Origin: Syngnathus acus
Taxonomy: Eukaryota > Chordata > Actinopteri > Syngnathiformes > Syngnathidae
Direction: 5' to 3'
DNA: 64,000 bases
Assembly: GCF_901709675.1 (NCBI RefSeq)
Contig: NC_051090.1
Span: 9,250,842 to 9,314,841, forward strand
Shown here in pieces: positions 37,668 through 48,116 of the stretch; the stretch's first letter is position 1; each line of letters opens with the position of its first letter. Below the pieces are notes generated by a model. The model saw only the letters and a list, made by a program, of their open reading frames with translations. It was not told where the DNA came from and did no database searches. Position numbers and translations under genes: made by a program.

Positions 37668-38225
37668 GGGATGGGCAATTTACATGCTGGAGGGGCCACA
37701 ATTTTAGTCAATGCATATTTGCAAGTTTGGCACCCACCTATTTTTGGGGGATTTTTTCCCCCCATTCATTTATATTGGATGTTTATCAGCAATTTTCGAA
37801 AAATCTTTGCAGTTTGTAAAATAAATAAATAAATGAACTGTGGAAACTGTGCGGCCCCAACAGCATCAAACTTTGACTTCAGCGTTTCATCACACTGGAG
37901 TTCAATCAGCTCCACTTCTGCTCGGAAGCAAATAGTATCGAATCTAGGCAGCGCCATCTTGAAAATTTCAGGTGCATTCTGGTAAAAAATGAACACGGAT
38001 TCTACTTATATGGGCATGAGGCGGAGTCATGAACGGATGTATGGGCGCCAAAGCAACAGCAGAGCATTATGGGATTTGTAGTACAAGCGATGAATGCAGT
38101 GTTACAGCGCTGCCGCCGTATAATACCGGCGGGCCAGCTCTAATATTAATTTGAAATTGCCTCGCGGGCCAAATATAATTACACTGCGGGCCAAATTTGG
38201 CCCGCGGGCCAGAGTTTGACACCTA
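37668..38225 (+). mobile_element. hAT-like non-autonomous element
   Basis: The left end CAGGGATGGGCAATTTACAT is followed by GGAGGGGCCAC. The right end carries GGCCCGCGGGCCAGAG and TTTGACACCTATG. Both are typical of hAT ends in fish, but the terminal repeats match poorly and no 8-bp target duplication is visible. It may be two overlapping elements. The interior includes ACAGCAGAGCATTATGGGAT and GC-rich patches but no transposase. Confidence 0.6.
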
Positions 38226-38667
38226 TGTCTTAAGGTGTGCGTGCAGTCTGTGTTTAGAACAGTTGAGAAGGATTTCACTGAGGTCGTCACACTTCACGCA
38301 ACAGGACAAAACGGCTCCTATTATCCTCACTGTGAAAGCCCACAAGTATATGTATCACTGCTGGAAACTAAAAGATATTTCCTTCTCCCGACGGAGGCAC
38401 AGAGCCTTACAAAGCCACAGCAAGGTCTGGTCATCACCTTGAATGATCCTGAGATTATATCGCCTTTACCTTGAAGGTAGGGGATAAAATAACATTGCTG
38501 TGTATTTTTGGGTTCAGTGCCTTATGAACTGCCGTGATACTGTATGTACTTTATGTAATAATTTAGTAAACAAAGGCCGCTAGTGGTAGAGGAATGGGCT
38601 CTCGGCATCTGCTTTGATTTTATTCATTTAAATAAAAAACATTCTTCCAAGCATTCCACACTAAATT

Positions 38668-38828
38668 CAAATGAGTTATTCTCCTTTAGAACTCATCAAG
38701 TTTGATGTTGAAACAAAAAAATATAGGAGTATCATCTTTTGAGAGTGTCTGTCAAGTATGCAGACACTGGTGTCACACACTTGTTGAGTCACTTGAATGT
38801 GTTGTGCGCAATGTGCTGTGTGTTGCAC
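38668..38828 (+). repeat. Unclassified dispersed repeat X (copy 1)
   Basis: CAAATGAGTTATTCTCCTTT at the start and the 88-bp block 38741-38828 both recur at 42760-43088. The 88-bp block aligns without gaps and has three transitions. The segment joining the two blocks is 168 bp shorter here. Confidence 0.8.
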
Positions 38829-39992
38829 ACTTAGCTCCAAAATTTCTTGTCTGGTTGACATTGAGAAAATCCATCTTATATTGGTCTGCTCCACACACAT
38901 CCTGCTTTGCCTAACCAGTCTCCTTTTCATATCTGTGCCTCACTGCTTCAACCACAGGGTTGTAGATTCGAAATCTAGGTGAAAATTCAAATAGTGCCTC
39001 TTCATAGGGCGTCTTCTAATCAACTACAAAGTTGCAACACAATCTGGCTGGATAAATCTTTTAATGCCTCCACCTACGGCGTAATGCCTCCACCACAGGT
39101 AAACAAACTAATCCCCATGTAACTCACTCAAGAACAAGGAAGGATATAAACTATAAGTCTTCAAACCCTAAAAAGAGCATGAGAACCACCAGATTCTTTG
39201 CAAACAATTCTGTAGAGCCACAATGTTAAACATGGAAACCCGTCAATGTAAACTTCATAAAGGTCTGTAAAGGAAAAACATCTGTTAAAAAAAAAAATCA
39301 ATCCCTGAAGGTTTTTCTCTTTTTAATTCAACGTTTTCAAGCACTTCAAGCACTGTGATGTTCTAGGACAGAGCACTCAATCATGACTAAGTTCAACATG
39401 GCAAATGGAAATCCATTGTCGCAGAGACTTTGTCTGAATAGGTTTTCATGAGCTGACAATACTTTACAGCAATTCGCAATTTGGACATACATGCAGTTCA
39501 TGATTTTCCGGTACAAATAAAATGACTCCGTATTGTGTGTTGCAAATTAGTTAAATTCCGTGATTTATTGCATTTCGGGTCCCATTTGCCTTTTTGGGAT
39601 CATATAATGTACATACGCTCATTCACATTGAAGTTGGATGAAGTTCAATGTTCATTGCTTTTACACAACTTGCTCTTTTTGAACAAAGAGCTGAGCGTCA
39701 AAATTCACAAATGGTGTTGTTTTTTGACTCTCCCAGTCTCTCTATCATCATTGCAACCTGTTGATGACACAATAATTGTGATTATAGCCTAGCAGTGAGG
39801 TAGTTTGTTGATCAATTGTCTTGCCTTGGTCTCATGATGTCAAAACGTGACAAACATGACGAGGACTGTTTAAACAACAATTTTCAATACATATATTGTC
39901 CTTGTCCATATATTGTCCATGTCCTGTACTGTACCGTCCCGTACTGTGCCGTGACGTACTGGATTGGATCGATTTCATGGATTAAGCTGTTA
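38829..39992. other. Unique non-coding DNA
   Basis: No gene recognised. A degenerate TGTCC/GTACTGTACCGTCC-type short repeat lies at about 39896-39960, immediately before the Tigger-like element. Confidence 0.45.
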
Positions 39993-39994
39993 TA

Positions 39995-40266
39995 CAGTGA
40001 TCCCTCGCCACTTCACACTTCACCTATTGCGGTCCATAAGTGACGGGAGAATGGCGTTTAAATACACGCTGATAGCGCAGGGCATGCCTCTAAGCAATAG
40101 TGCTTCACTGTGGACAAGTGCGGGGTGAGAAACACTACGTGTTGGAAATTTCAATACAATGGTGTTTAAATTTCCAAATAATACATATAGCATTTCTACT
40201 TCGGAGATCTTCGTTTATTGCGGGTGGTTCTGAAACGCATCTCCCGCGATAAACAGAGGATCACTG
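39995..40266 (+). mobile_element. Tigger-like miniature transposon, complete
   Basis: A 272-bp element flanked by TA. It begins CAGTGATCCCTCGCCACTTC and ends with the inverted CGCGATAAACAGAGGATCACTG. The TIRs are imperfect, as is usual for pogo/Tigger-class non-autonomous elements with CAGT-ends and TA targets. The left 150 bp is homologous to 11348-11500. No transposase. Confidence 0.85.
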
Positions 40267-40268
40267 TA

Positions 40269-41499
40269 TTTTTTTTAATTAACGAAGCATTAAACTATTG
40301 GACATGTGGATTCAAACCTTTAAATTAAGTTTCAAAGACTAAGGTTCACCATAAAGGTTCCAGTGCTTTTAGGATTATCTTCAAATTTCACCCCAAAACT
40401 TTTTTGTGAGTGTTAATTGTTTAAGTACTTTGCAATTCTATTGCACCACCATGCTTTTTGCCCTTCCTAGTTTATTTAAATCAGAAAGTTGAGGTTGTTG
40501 TTGCCTCATGTTATGTCTGAGAAGGAAAAATGTTAAGACGTAGAATTAACTGTGTTAATATACTTTTTCTCCCCTTTACCTTTAGATAAATTGAAATGTG
40601 TTTCCAACACTTGTCCTGAAGTGCATAATTGTCTTTTACTTAAATGATGGAAATGTTTAAAACTCAAACAGCATGTGTCCTTGTTGCACAAAAGATGAAA
40701 TATTACCTGAGCAACGCGTGGACCTTTTCGCTTTAATTAAATGAGTTCAGAACACCATAGACGTTAGTTAATTGGCTATTAGCTCAACTTTATACATTGA
40801 ATTAAGTAGAAATTAACCTTGCAAACTCCAAAGGGAGTCAGCTGCAAAATTAGATTCCCTATCACGGACATAGAAACAAGATAGTCCATATTTCCCATTG
40901 GTGTTTCTGTCAGCTTCTTTTACCCAGCAAAAACAACAACATTGATTCTCTAATAAATGCTGAGCGTTACTTGATATTGTTTTATTATTAAATTTTTATT
41001 ATTATCATGTGTGTTTTTTTAGTCATGACTATTTAGGTAATTAAAGAAAGAATTGTTACAGGGGAGGGCAAGCAACACAGTTACTCAATGCAGAACTCTG
41101 CAAAAGCTAATGATGTAGATTAATCTGCACAATGCCCTTGGTTCTTTTTTTCACAAGTCAGATTCTTATTTCTCATGAAAGGTTTAAGTAGCCTGAGCAT
41201 GGACGGTCTCCATTGAAACATCACCACTGTCCATCAGACTACTACCTTTCCTACTGCATAAACAATAAACCATGCAACATCATGTCACAGTTGAAATACA
41301 GTATATAAAAAAAAATACTTTAAACTAGACTGACAAACACTTACCGTTTGAAAACAAATAGATGTGACAAAATCCTACCATTAATGATCAGATATTATAA
41401 TGTATATATGTCAGTAGTAGTCTGCATATTAGGATATAATGACTTGAGAAAAACAAGGAAATACCTTTAACAAGCAAGATCATTTAAAAATAATATTCA
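40269..41499. other. Unique non-coding DNA
   Basis: Nothing recognised. Confidence 0.5.
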
Positions 41500-41796
41500 C
41501 TTACCATCCTACGAAAACATGGCATTTCCTTTCACTGCTATGCAGATGACAGTCAGATCTATGTCCCGCTGAGAAAAAAGGACGTATCCTCCTTAAGACC
41601 ACCAAGAGGAAATTAAAGCCTGGTTGTCATTGAATTTCCTAAATTTCAAAGAAGAGAAAACAGAAATTATAGTTTTCGATCCTAGTGGCCTGTGTACATC
41701 CCACCCTGGAGTCTTATTTTAGGACAACAGTCTCGAACTTGGGTTTTAAGTTGGACAGTGGTTTTAAATTAGACCGCCAAAACATTGCTGTTGTTA
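41500..41796 (+). pseudogene. LINE reverse transcriptase fragment (L2/CR1-like), broken
   Basis: Translated pieces match the reverse-transcriptase domain of fish non-LTR retrotransposons: ILRKHGISFHCYADD (catalytic YADD at 41539-41550), then in a second frame IKAWLSLNFLNF and KTEIIVF, then in a third frame VSNLGFKLDSGFKLD and AVVKS. At least two frameshifts and a stop (TAG near 41720) make it non-functional. In this family the next part would be the C-terminal region of the same protein. It is found directly downstream, but on the opposite strand. Confidence 0.85.
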
Positions 41797-42086
41797 AATC
41801 AAGACAATGAAGCAACCCGTCGTTCAAAAAGAAATGCATTCCACAATTTGTGCACAATTGACTGCAAAACTCTTTCACCTTCAGTTTTGAATCTTGTGTG
41901 AGGAGCATTAAGTAAAAGGCAGTCAGCAGACCAAAGTGACCGAACATGACAATGAAATGAAGGTTGATCCACCAAGTTTTCAGAGCCTGACCATTGAGGA
42001 CACTTTAAGTAAGTGCTGATTTTTTTTTTTTTTTTACTGAATCCAAATAACACGGAGCCAGTGCAACGGGAGTGACGTGGCTGCAT
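41797..42086 (-). pseudogene. LINE ORF2 C-terminal fragment, inverted relative to the RT fragment
   Basis: The minus-strand frame contains LRSLWSADCLLLNAP-like, TRFKTEGER and KLWNAF motifs. This is the usual order near the C-terminus of L2-type LINE proteins (LRS, then RFKT, then KLWNSLP). It abuts the plus-strand RT fragment at about 41796. The orientation, with its 3' side at the junction, does not fit simple twin-priming and suggests a later inversion or two independent insertions. A lysine/poly(T) run at 42020-42037 interrupts it. Confidence 0.7.
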
Positions 42087-42759
42087 CTATAATTGTGAGT
42101 CAAAACACTAACAGCAGCTTTTTGAGGGAATTTGAGATGGTTTGTGACATTTTGTTCATTTTAGGTAAAGAGAGAATTGAAACATTTGAGATTGCTTGCT
42201 CACATTTGAATTATCCACCTTTAGCCACAAACATCACCACAAAACTATGACAGGCTTAAATGCCTCCTGCAAACTACTAATTCAAAATTCTTAAATTTCA
42301 TGATCACTCCTGTCTCACTTACCTGGTACCATCTGTGTTTTTCCCCCAATAATAATTTTTTAACCGTATCTTTCAAGACATTTAATATAGTATATAAAAT
42401 TAGGAAAGATTATTCGGATAAAATGTGGGCATTGTCACAAAAAAATACTGCCCTAATTTTAGTCTGGGATTTTTATTTTAGTTGTTCTATTTAAAATAAC
42501 TGGCTATTTCATTAGATGTTAAATTTAATATATTAACAAGTAGTACCATTAGTAAATATATTTCTGAAGTTTTTCAAAAAGTTTTTGTAAAATACTGTGC
42601 GTCATTAGATTTTGATTTCTTCACTTGTCAGTTTTAATTTGACACATTTCTGCTACGTTTTGTAAAATACCCTGTGTGCCCTGGTGTCAGTGCCACACAC
42701 TTTGCAATATTTCATTCATATTCTCAGTTTTATGGGCAGTTTCTAAAACCTAATCTGAT
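42087..42759. other. Unique non-coding DNA
   Basis: AT-rich, nothing recognised. Confidence 0.5.
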
Positions 42760-43088
42760 CAAATGAGCTATTTTCTCTTTAGCTCATTCTTTCCTGAAGG
42801 TTGCAGTGAAGGTTGGTAGTAACTATTCTTAGTCTGCGCTCCATTGGCTCACACACAGCAATTCTTGCACTCTTTATTGTTCACCTCCATTCCTGGAGGG
42901 ATGATGTTCTGGCACTTAGTGAAAAGTTCTCCTTGCCACAGAGATGGCATGCATTTGCAAAGTTCTAGCAAAGGATAAAAAGTCATGAGTATTATCTTGT
43001 GAGAGTGTCTGTCAAGTATGCAGACATTGGTGTCACACACTTGCTGAGTCACTTGAATGTGTTGTGTGCAATGTGCTGTGTGTTGCAC
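42760..43088 (+). repeat. Unclassified dispersed repeat X (copy 2)
   Basis: Begins CAAATGAGCTATTTTCTCTT and ends with the 88-bp block 43001-43088 that matches 38741-38828 at 85 of 88 positions. It carries about 168 bp between the two blocks that copy 1 lacks. Confidence 0.8.
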
Positions 43089-43341
43089 TTGAAAGGTTTC
43101 TGATAACATACACAGATGGTGTCGTTCCCCATCTCGTTCTCTGGGCAACTAGTGGATTAAGCCTGGTCTCCACGGAAAAGGTAGCAAGAAGTATTTCCCT
43201 CCGCTTGACTGAGCAGTATTTCCCTTCCTTTGAGCAATTCTCTCAGAGGAGAGTGCATTGATTCAAATTAGAGCTGTTGGGTTCTTGTGTTAAGACCTAA
43301 TTGAGACTAAGTTGTTTTGGTTTTGGTTTTTCTAAAACAAA

Positions 43342-43682
43342 ATCCATCTGAGCGGTACAGGAGTTCGGCAGTGTAGGGTTCAATTCCAGCTCCGGCCTCC
43401 CTGTGTGGAGTTTGCATGTTCTCCCCGTGCCTACGTGGTTTTTTTTTCGGTACTTCGGTTTCCTCCTACATTCCAAAAACATGCATGGTAGGTCGATTGC
43501 TCACTCCTAATCGTATGTAAGAACGGCTGTTTGTCTATATGTGCCCTGCGATTGGCTGGCAACCAGTTCAGGGTGTATCCCGCCTCCTGTTCAAAGTCTG
43601 CTGGGATAGGCTCCGACCCGAGTGAGGATAAACGGTATGAATGAACGACTGAACGAATGAATGAATTGAATGAATGAATGAA
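43342..43682 (+). repeat. tRNA-derived SINE (V-SINE-like)
   Basis: The head has a B-box-like GGTTCAATTCC at about 43378. The conserved body runs GTGTGGAGTTTGCATGTTCT, then GGTTTCCTCCTACATTCC, CAAAAACATGCATGGTAGG and TGCGATTGGCTGGCAACC. The tail has GGGATAGGCTCCGACCC and GAGGATAAACGG, then decays into a GAATGAAT simple repeat. Such SINEs are transcribed by RNA polymerase III and copied by a partner LINE. Confidence 0.88.
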
Positions 43683-43889
43683 CATCCTTCTGACATGATG
43701 CAGTTGATACAATCACAATGTCATTTAAAGTGTTTTTACTTAATGTGAATCAGATTCCCAGAAGGCCCCTTGAAGAAGCCTGCACTTTGATTTATGCATT
43801 TCATAACGTGCATATTGTGCCTTACTAGATATGTTATTCACATGAAAATGTATCTAAGCAATATTATGGTGGCAGTAGCTCATCTGTAA

Positions 43890-44075
43890 GGACGACCGCA
43901 TTAGACCTGGAGGGTTAAGGGAAACATTGCAACCAACTGTTGGTGCAATGGATCACTGGTAGTGTCGGGGTTTACGCACCCTGTGATTGATCGGCTGCTT
44001 GTCCAGATTGTAGTATGCCTTTCACCCAAAGTCAGCTTGGATAGGCTGCAAATCACTGAAGTCACTCTAATTAAT
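43890..44075 (+). repeat. Degenerate SINE 3' part
   Basis: CCTGTGATTGATCGGCTGCT, then GCCTTTCACCCAAAGTCAGC and TTGGATAGGCTGC, parallels the 3' half of the SINE just upstream, with more substitutions. Confidence 0.55.
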
Positions 44076-46915
44076 TGTTTCCGTTTGGGTTGTACTCCAA
44101 ACTGTGCAACATTTTGAGGCATTTTGCTTTGTAAGTTCCAATTTGCCATAGATGTGATTTGATTGTTTTGCCGGTGCTCATTCACTGCTACTGTTCTTGT
44201 GATTGAAGATAATGCAGGTAAAGCAAATAATGCATTATGTCGTAGTACCAAAATCATGACTGAAGTTGGCAGACACTTGTGTACACAGTCACACTCAATA
44301 ATACCAAGTCATTGTTTGTAAAGTCTTTGCTGCGATCATAATTGAGCCATTGTAGCACAACACTGATCACGACGGTGCTTCTCCGCTGATTATATCTTAT
44401 CGTGCGTTGCTTTTGGGTTGTCTTACTTCCCTTCAGCTCAGACAAATGTTGTGCAGCTGGCCAATGAGCCATGAAGCGCACTTGATTAATTGAAAAATCT
44501 AAAGCGATAAAGACCTCAACTGCTGCTGCTAAGCCATGGAGCATAAAATGAGGTGAAGAGAAGGAGGGAAGAGCTTATACAACTACAAGTTAGTCATTAG
44601 TTGATTACTTTACATTTCTGGAAAACATTCAATCTTTCAAACGTTGTCAATCTCAGGTCTCTGTGCAAAACGTTCAGATTTTGGTATTGTATTGTACTGT
44701 TAAAATATGATTTAACCAAGTACTGTACTGTTTAGTTTTATTAGACTTCTAGCTGGTTAACAAAAGACACATAGTCAAATAAGTTCGAAAGATCTCCCTA
44801 ATTTGAGGCGGGGGGTGCTTTGATTCAATTTAGGGGTACTTAAGTAACCAAATGAGCTACACAAATGGTGTCACACATATTGTAAAAGGACCTCTGGATG
44901 AGAAGATGGACAAATACGGAAATTGATGAGTCTTCTGCCAAACCTAATTTATTAATTTTTTTCAGTGAGCGCTACCCTGGGGTGCAACCTTGTCTTTGAC
45001 ATGGATTTAAAAGAAACTAACACACGGAAACCCTGGTGATTTTTCATCTGCCCTGAAACCCACTTCCATCCCTTTACTTTATCACCTCATTAGCGTGCAA
45101 CCCCAGAGTATTCTTCAAGGTGTTGTAGGTGTAACGGCTCCAGATGCATGCTCTCAAAAGTGCCACTTTATTTGTTCCCTGCTGTTCACAGCAGCAACCT
45201 TCACCTACGTCTCGAGCACACCTGCTGCATTGGTCTATAGGGAAAGGGATGTACGGCGGTATGTGCAAAGGTATGCCTTGGTTGGAATGTTTTCTTGTTA
45301 TAGTAAAGAAAAGCTAAAAGGCTTTCAACGTAAACAGTCACACTTTCCCCACTGTGCCTCGGTCATCTTTCTCAAGAGACTGAAGCCTTTCTGCAAGTAG
45401 CCAAGGACGACACTTGGGGCCCAGAGTTAACAGACTGTGTACAACTGTAGTTTGACAGCAGGAGCTGTCAGATGGCATCTTTATTAAGTTAAATGAGGAG
45501 TCCTGGAGGACATCACAAGCATCTGTTTCTTTTCTTCAATGGAACTCGACTCATAGAAAGGAACAACTTCACCAAAATGACAAAAGTGAATGTGACAACG
45601 CAATGATGCAGCACAGTTTGCAGAAAAGGAAATAGAAAGCAAACAGCACATGTGGTTGGAGCAAAAGAATTTGTAGATTTTATGTAGTTCTTCAATCACA
45701 ACTAAAACTTGATAAAAATCGCAATGTCTTGTTTTAATTTCTACATGGTAGATGATCTTAACATATACATGGAGAAAAGTAGGCTACTACTTTTTAGGCC
45801 AATGGCTTCTGCTTTCAAGAAGATGCCTCAGTTTCCTCTCATGAAGAAAATGTTGATTGGTTTAAATGACGTTTGCAGACTCTCGAAAACTTTGAAATTT
45901 CCTCACTAAAAATGTTTCATTAAAATGGAAGTCTTTGCAAATGATTCACAGAGCGTACCTACTTCTCAGTTTCCACTGAGTTTTTTTTTCTTTATTTGAC
46001 CTCTCAGCAGTTGGTTGAAGATTAGTGCTAAAACCAGTTCACTTGCTCAATGGGGGGTCCTCATCTGGACATTGAAAACATGCAGAGCACAGAACTAAGG
46101 CTACAGTTCTAATTTAACTGCCTTAGAGAAACCGAAGGTTTAGACTTAAGCACGACCTCCTGCCATCTTCTCAGACATTAATAATAAAAATAATTTTAAT
46201 AATATTGAAATATGCACACTGTGTATTCGTTTTTAATGTGGATCCAAGGTTTGGGGTATTTAATATCAATCTCTAGGTCATACTCCTCTGTCGGAGGACA
46301 AAGACTTTTTCTGTTTTATCTTTATCATTTTAGTTGTTCCTGGTTTAACAATCTGTTTTTCCACTTATGGGATTGTCTCAGTTGACCAGTGGAATTGTAT
46401 CATTCTCGGTGAAATATATCTAAAGGTCAAAATGGCACATTTTACCAGCTAAGGGCATCCCTACCAAAATAAACAGAAGTACATCACCATCCGATAAAAT
46501 TGTGTTTAAGGTCATTTTAGAATCAGCCTAAGCCCTCCAAAATAATTTTGTCCTTCTTGTAGTCTAACCGGCCCCAGGCAAGCTTAACATTTACCTTGGC
46601 TGGTGCTTCCCATCCTTCATCAAGAAAATGTTCAATCTCTTGTGGGGTCAATCTGCCCTGATATATTTTGACCATTCAAGCTGTGGGGTGCTATTATTAT
46701 TGGATGTCATTGCATTTTACCCTTTCCAGCATGAAAGCAGCTTACATCACAGAATATGCCAAGTGCATTGCAACGCCTTTGGATCTCATTGAAGCGCCTT
46801 ATTCGTTTTTTTTTAATCGTGTCACCATCTATAGCATTCTTAATAAGCTATACTGCTAAATGTACTCTGTCAACTCACACAGAAATTGTTAAAAGCACTG
46901 ACTAAAACAGGCGAT
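44076..46915. other. Unique non-coding DNA
   Basis: No gene or dispersed repeat recognised. 44400-44560 and 45060-45480 are GC-balanced. The second contains a TGACAGC/GCTGTCA palindrome (45453-45470). Confidence 0.45.
45453..45470. promoter_or_regulatory. TGACAGC-AGGA-GCTGTCA palindrome
   Basis: Perfect 7-bp arms around a 4-bp spacer. Each arm contains TGACAG, the core recognised by TALE homeodomain proteins of the MEIS/TGIF type. A regulatory role is inference. Confidence 0.25.
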
Positions 46916-46917
46916 TA

Positions 46918-47303
46918 CCATATTTTCCGCACTATAAGGCGCACTGGATTATAAGGCACACCTTCAATGAATGGCCCATTTTAAAACTTTGTCCATAAAT
47001 AAGGCGCACCGGATTATAAGGCGCATAGAATAAATAACTCGTTGCTCAAACGTTAATGTAATCACAATATAGTAACACTCGAAATAGTGAAAACAGTAAC
47101 AATATATTAATAACTCAACGTTGCTTAAACGTTAATATCACACAACACACAAAATAAACACGTAAAGCTTACTTTAATAAATTAGTCCTCATCCACAAAT
47201 CCATATTGGTCCATATATAAGGCGCACCGGATTATAAAGCGCACTGTCGGCTTTTGAGAAAATTGGAGGTTTTTAGGTGCGCCTTATAGTGCGGAAAATA
47301 CGG
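46918..47303 (+). mobile_element. TA-inserting miniature transposon, family 1, core A (copy A3)
   Basis: A 386-bp element starting CCATATTTTCCGCACTATAA (one change in the terminus) and ending with the standard inverted complement, flanked by TA. It carries complete core A with both TTGCT(C/T)AAACGTT motifs. It aligns with copy A2 along its whole length. Confidence 0.92.
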
Positions 47304-47305
47304 TA

Positions 47306-48076
47306 CACAATTTCTTGATTTTTTTTTTAACATTGTCATATTTAACTGTCATTTGCATTCCTATGTTTATGTTTGCAATGTCATTTACACATGCTTCATA
47401 ATAACCTTGATGGTAACTGCACGATTGTGGTGATGCAACGACTCAGCAGCAACATCATTTGTCAAATATGACTTGTTTTATGGCCGTCACAGTGCACCTG
47501 TCCTTTGGAAGCCACTAAACAAAACATGGACTCTGATAGGCTGAGGTACAGCCGCAAAGTAATCGTCTCAGTGGCTTTTTTGTGACGATGGGATGTCGGT
47601 TTGCATAAAAATTATTTAATTTTCCCCTGTTGGTTGGTGCTCTCTGCTCCTCCCCAGTGATCACATAGCATTGTGAGTATTCCTCTTCTTTTTCCGGAGC
47701 AGTCGCCACGTCTGACGCGCCACATGTTTTATTGCCCACTAAAGCATAATGTTCCCCTCCCCTTTGATATTGAATTATTTATTTATTTTCACGGCAACCC
47801 GTAAGTCCCCATGAACGATTAGGCGCCTCCGGCCAGCGGCTGCAGGATCTCGAGGGGTATTAAATATATTGCTGGCATTTGTTTCCCACCTCTAAGTGGA
47901 TTGGAAGACTATACAGACAAATACTCATCCTAAAAAGCAGAAAAGCCTCAAGAACAAAACAAGTGTGATCTCTGCTCTCTCATTATTGCATCCGCCTGTC
48001 TGGTGGCTGTAGAATGTTTTCATTGCCTGACTTCGATTGTTCTGTTTAACTAATATGGGTTGTTGTCTTGTGACTT
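47306..48076. other. Unique non-coding DNA, possible conserved element
   Basis: No gene. 47500-47910 is compositionally richer (GACGCGCCACATG, CGGCAACCCGTAAG, CGCCTCCGGCCAGCGGCTGC) and has AT-rich homeodomain-like motifs between the GC patches. This is the sort of texture seen in vertebrate conserved non-coding elements, but no comparison was possible. Confidence 0.35.
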
Positions 48077-48116
48077 GTGTCTCGGAATGCATCTGATAAG
48101 ATGCATTCCGAGACAC
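48077..48116. repeat. Perfect 18-bp inverted repeat (hairpin), GATA loop
   Basis: GTGTCTCGGAATGCATCT at 48077-48094 is followed by GATA and then its exact reverse complement at 48099-48116. Arms of this length with a 4-base loop are very unlikely by chance. The arms do not extend further and do not match any element found here. Confidence 0.95.

Noticed and set aside
41797-42086. Twin-priming as the cause of the LINE inversion
   Set aside because: Twin-priming places the LINE 3' end outside the inverted pair; here it is at the internal junction.
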